Assembly (NCBI GenBank): GCA_028284625.1
Contig: JANQRH010000007.1
Span: 115,979 to 179,978 of the forward strand
Origin: Afifellaceae bacterium
GTDB lineage: Bacteria > Pseudomonadota > Alphaproteobacteria > Rhizobiales > Afifellaceae
DNA length: 64,000 bases
Reading direction: 5' to 3'
The translations under genes and the position numbers were made by a program. Below the pieces are notes generated by a model that was not told where the DNA came from, ran no database searches, and saw only the letters and a program-made list of their open reading frames with translations. Below, piece by piece: positions 63,725-64,000 of this stretch. How positions within the stretch are numbered: the stretch's first letter is position 1; each line of letters starts with the position of its first letter.

Positions 63725-64000
63725 TTGATAACGTGTCAACCGTCAACAATTGGGTCAGATACACTGACATATAATCGATTTACGCAACGCGATGTGGCCC
63801 GCGCCGCCGGGGTTTCCGACATGACGGTGTCGCGCGTGATGCGGGGCAGGGGCGCGGTCTCAGAGAGAACCAAGGCCCATGTCCTCAGCGTCGTCGAGGA
63901 TATGGGCTACGTGCAGAACCGGCTCGCCGGCTCGCTGTCGGAATCGCGGTCCAACCAGATCGGCGTCATCATCCCCTCCATCGTCAACGCCATCTTCAAC
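63725..64000 (+). CDS. LacI-family transcriptional regulator, N-terminal part, cut by window end
   Basis: The frame runs to base 64000. TTG 63725 is the best start: GGAGG lies at 63712-63716, 8 bases before it; GTG 63794 would cut into the HTH. The DNA-binding domain is clear: FTQRDVARAAGVSDMTVSRV, MRGRGAVSERTKAHVLSVVE and NRLAGSLSESRSNQIGVIIP. It is divergent from the TctC-sulfatase-SDR cluster and probably represses it. Confidence 0.85.
   Translation, partial: MITCQPSTIGSDTLTYNRFTQRDVARAAGVSDMTVSRVMRGRGAVSERTKAHVLSVVEDMGYVQNRLAGSLSESRSNQIGVIIPSIVNAIFN

Noticed and set aside
63725..63739. TTGA-N7-TCAA as a LacI-type operator
   Set aside because: The arms are only 4 bp, it overlaps the chosen start codon, and the centre lacks the CG step typical of LacI operators.

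Overview
The window reads as a chromosomal segment of an alphaproteobacterium of the order Hyphomicrobiales (Rhizobiales). GC is high by eye. Gene order matches blocks I know from this order: murA-DUF2948-hisD-UPF0262-LMW phosphatase-maf-yacG; purH-heparinase-rsmB-htpX facing an SDHAF4-like gene; tsaD-gpsA divergent from hemC-hemD-mitofilin-hemY. Palindromic intergenic repeats of a rhizobial type (GAGCATGATC...GATCATGCTC) also occur. No species can be named from the sequence alone.

Layout. (1) 1-11.3 kb is a carboxylic-acid uptake and oxidation locus: the end of a sensor kinase, a TctC binding protein, a fused TctA-TctB permease, a PrpF/GalD-type isomerase, a tandem Usp protein, a D-2-hydroxyacid dehydrogenase, an AbrB-family membrane protein, a GntR/FCD regulator with a perfect operator, and TcuA-TcuB (tricarballylate dehydrogenase and its Fe-S/membrane partner). 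(2) 11.4-24.3 kb is accessory: an AT-rich DUF3800-type gene with a zinc ribbon, an L,D-transpeptidase-like protein, an EthD-domain protein, a GMC oxidoreductase, LysR next to a haloalkane dehalogenase with an apparent export signal, an adenylate cyclase with TPRs, a TetR-controlled hydrolase/SRPBCC pair, and tRNA-Phe with a 16-bp copy of its 3' end 2.4 kb away. (3) 24.4-56.7 kb is mostly core: an RND-type exporter, cell wall, histidine, purine and haem synthesis, rRNA and tRNA modification, HtpX, acetyl-CoA synthetase, GpsA, and Mic60-like and HemY-like membrane proteins. (4) 56.8-59.4 kb follows tRNA-Thr(CGU) and looks acquired: an AlpA-like regulator, a nuclease-type toxin C-terminus with a candidate immunity gene directly downstream, and an unknown membrane-anchored protein. 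(5) 59.5-64 kb is a second catabolic cluster: two SDRs, a cytoplasmic sulfatase and a TctC binding protein without a permease, divergent from a LacI-type regulator cut by the window end.

How they fit. Region 1 is most simply read as import of a tricarboxylate-like acid, with TcuAB oxidising tricarballylate to cis-aconitate and the PrpF-like enzyme isomerising an aconitate-like compound. Region 5 suggests import of a sulfated compound that is desulfated and oxidised inside the cell. These pathway statements are inference; the family calls come from motifs visible in the translations.
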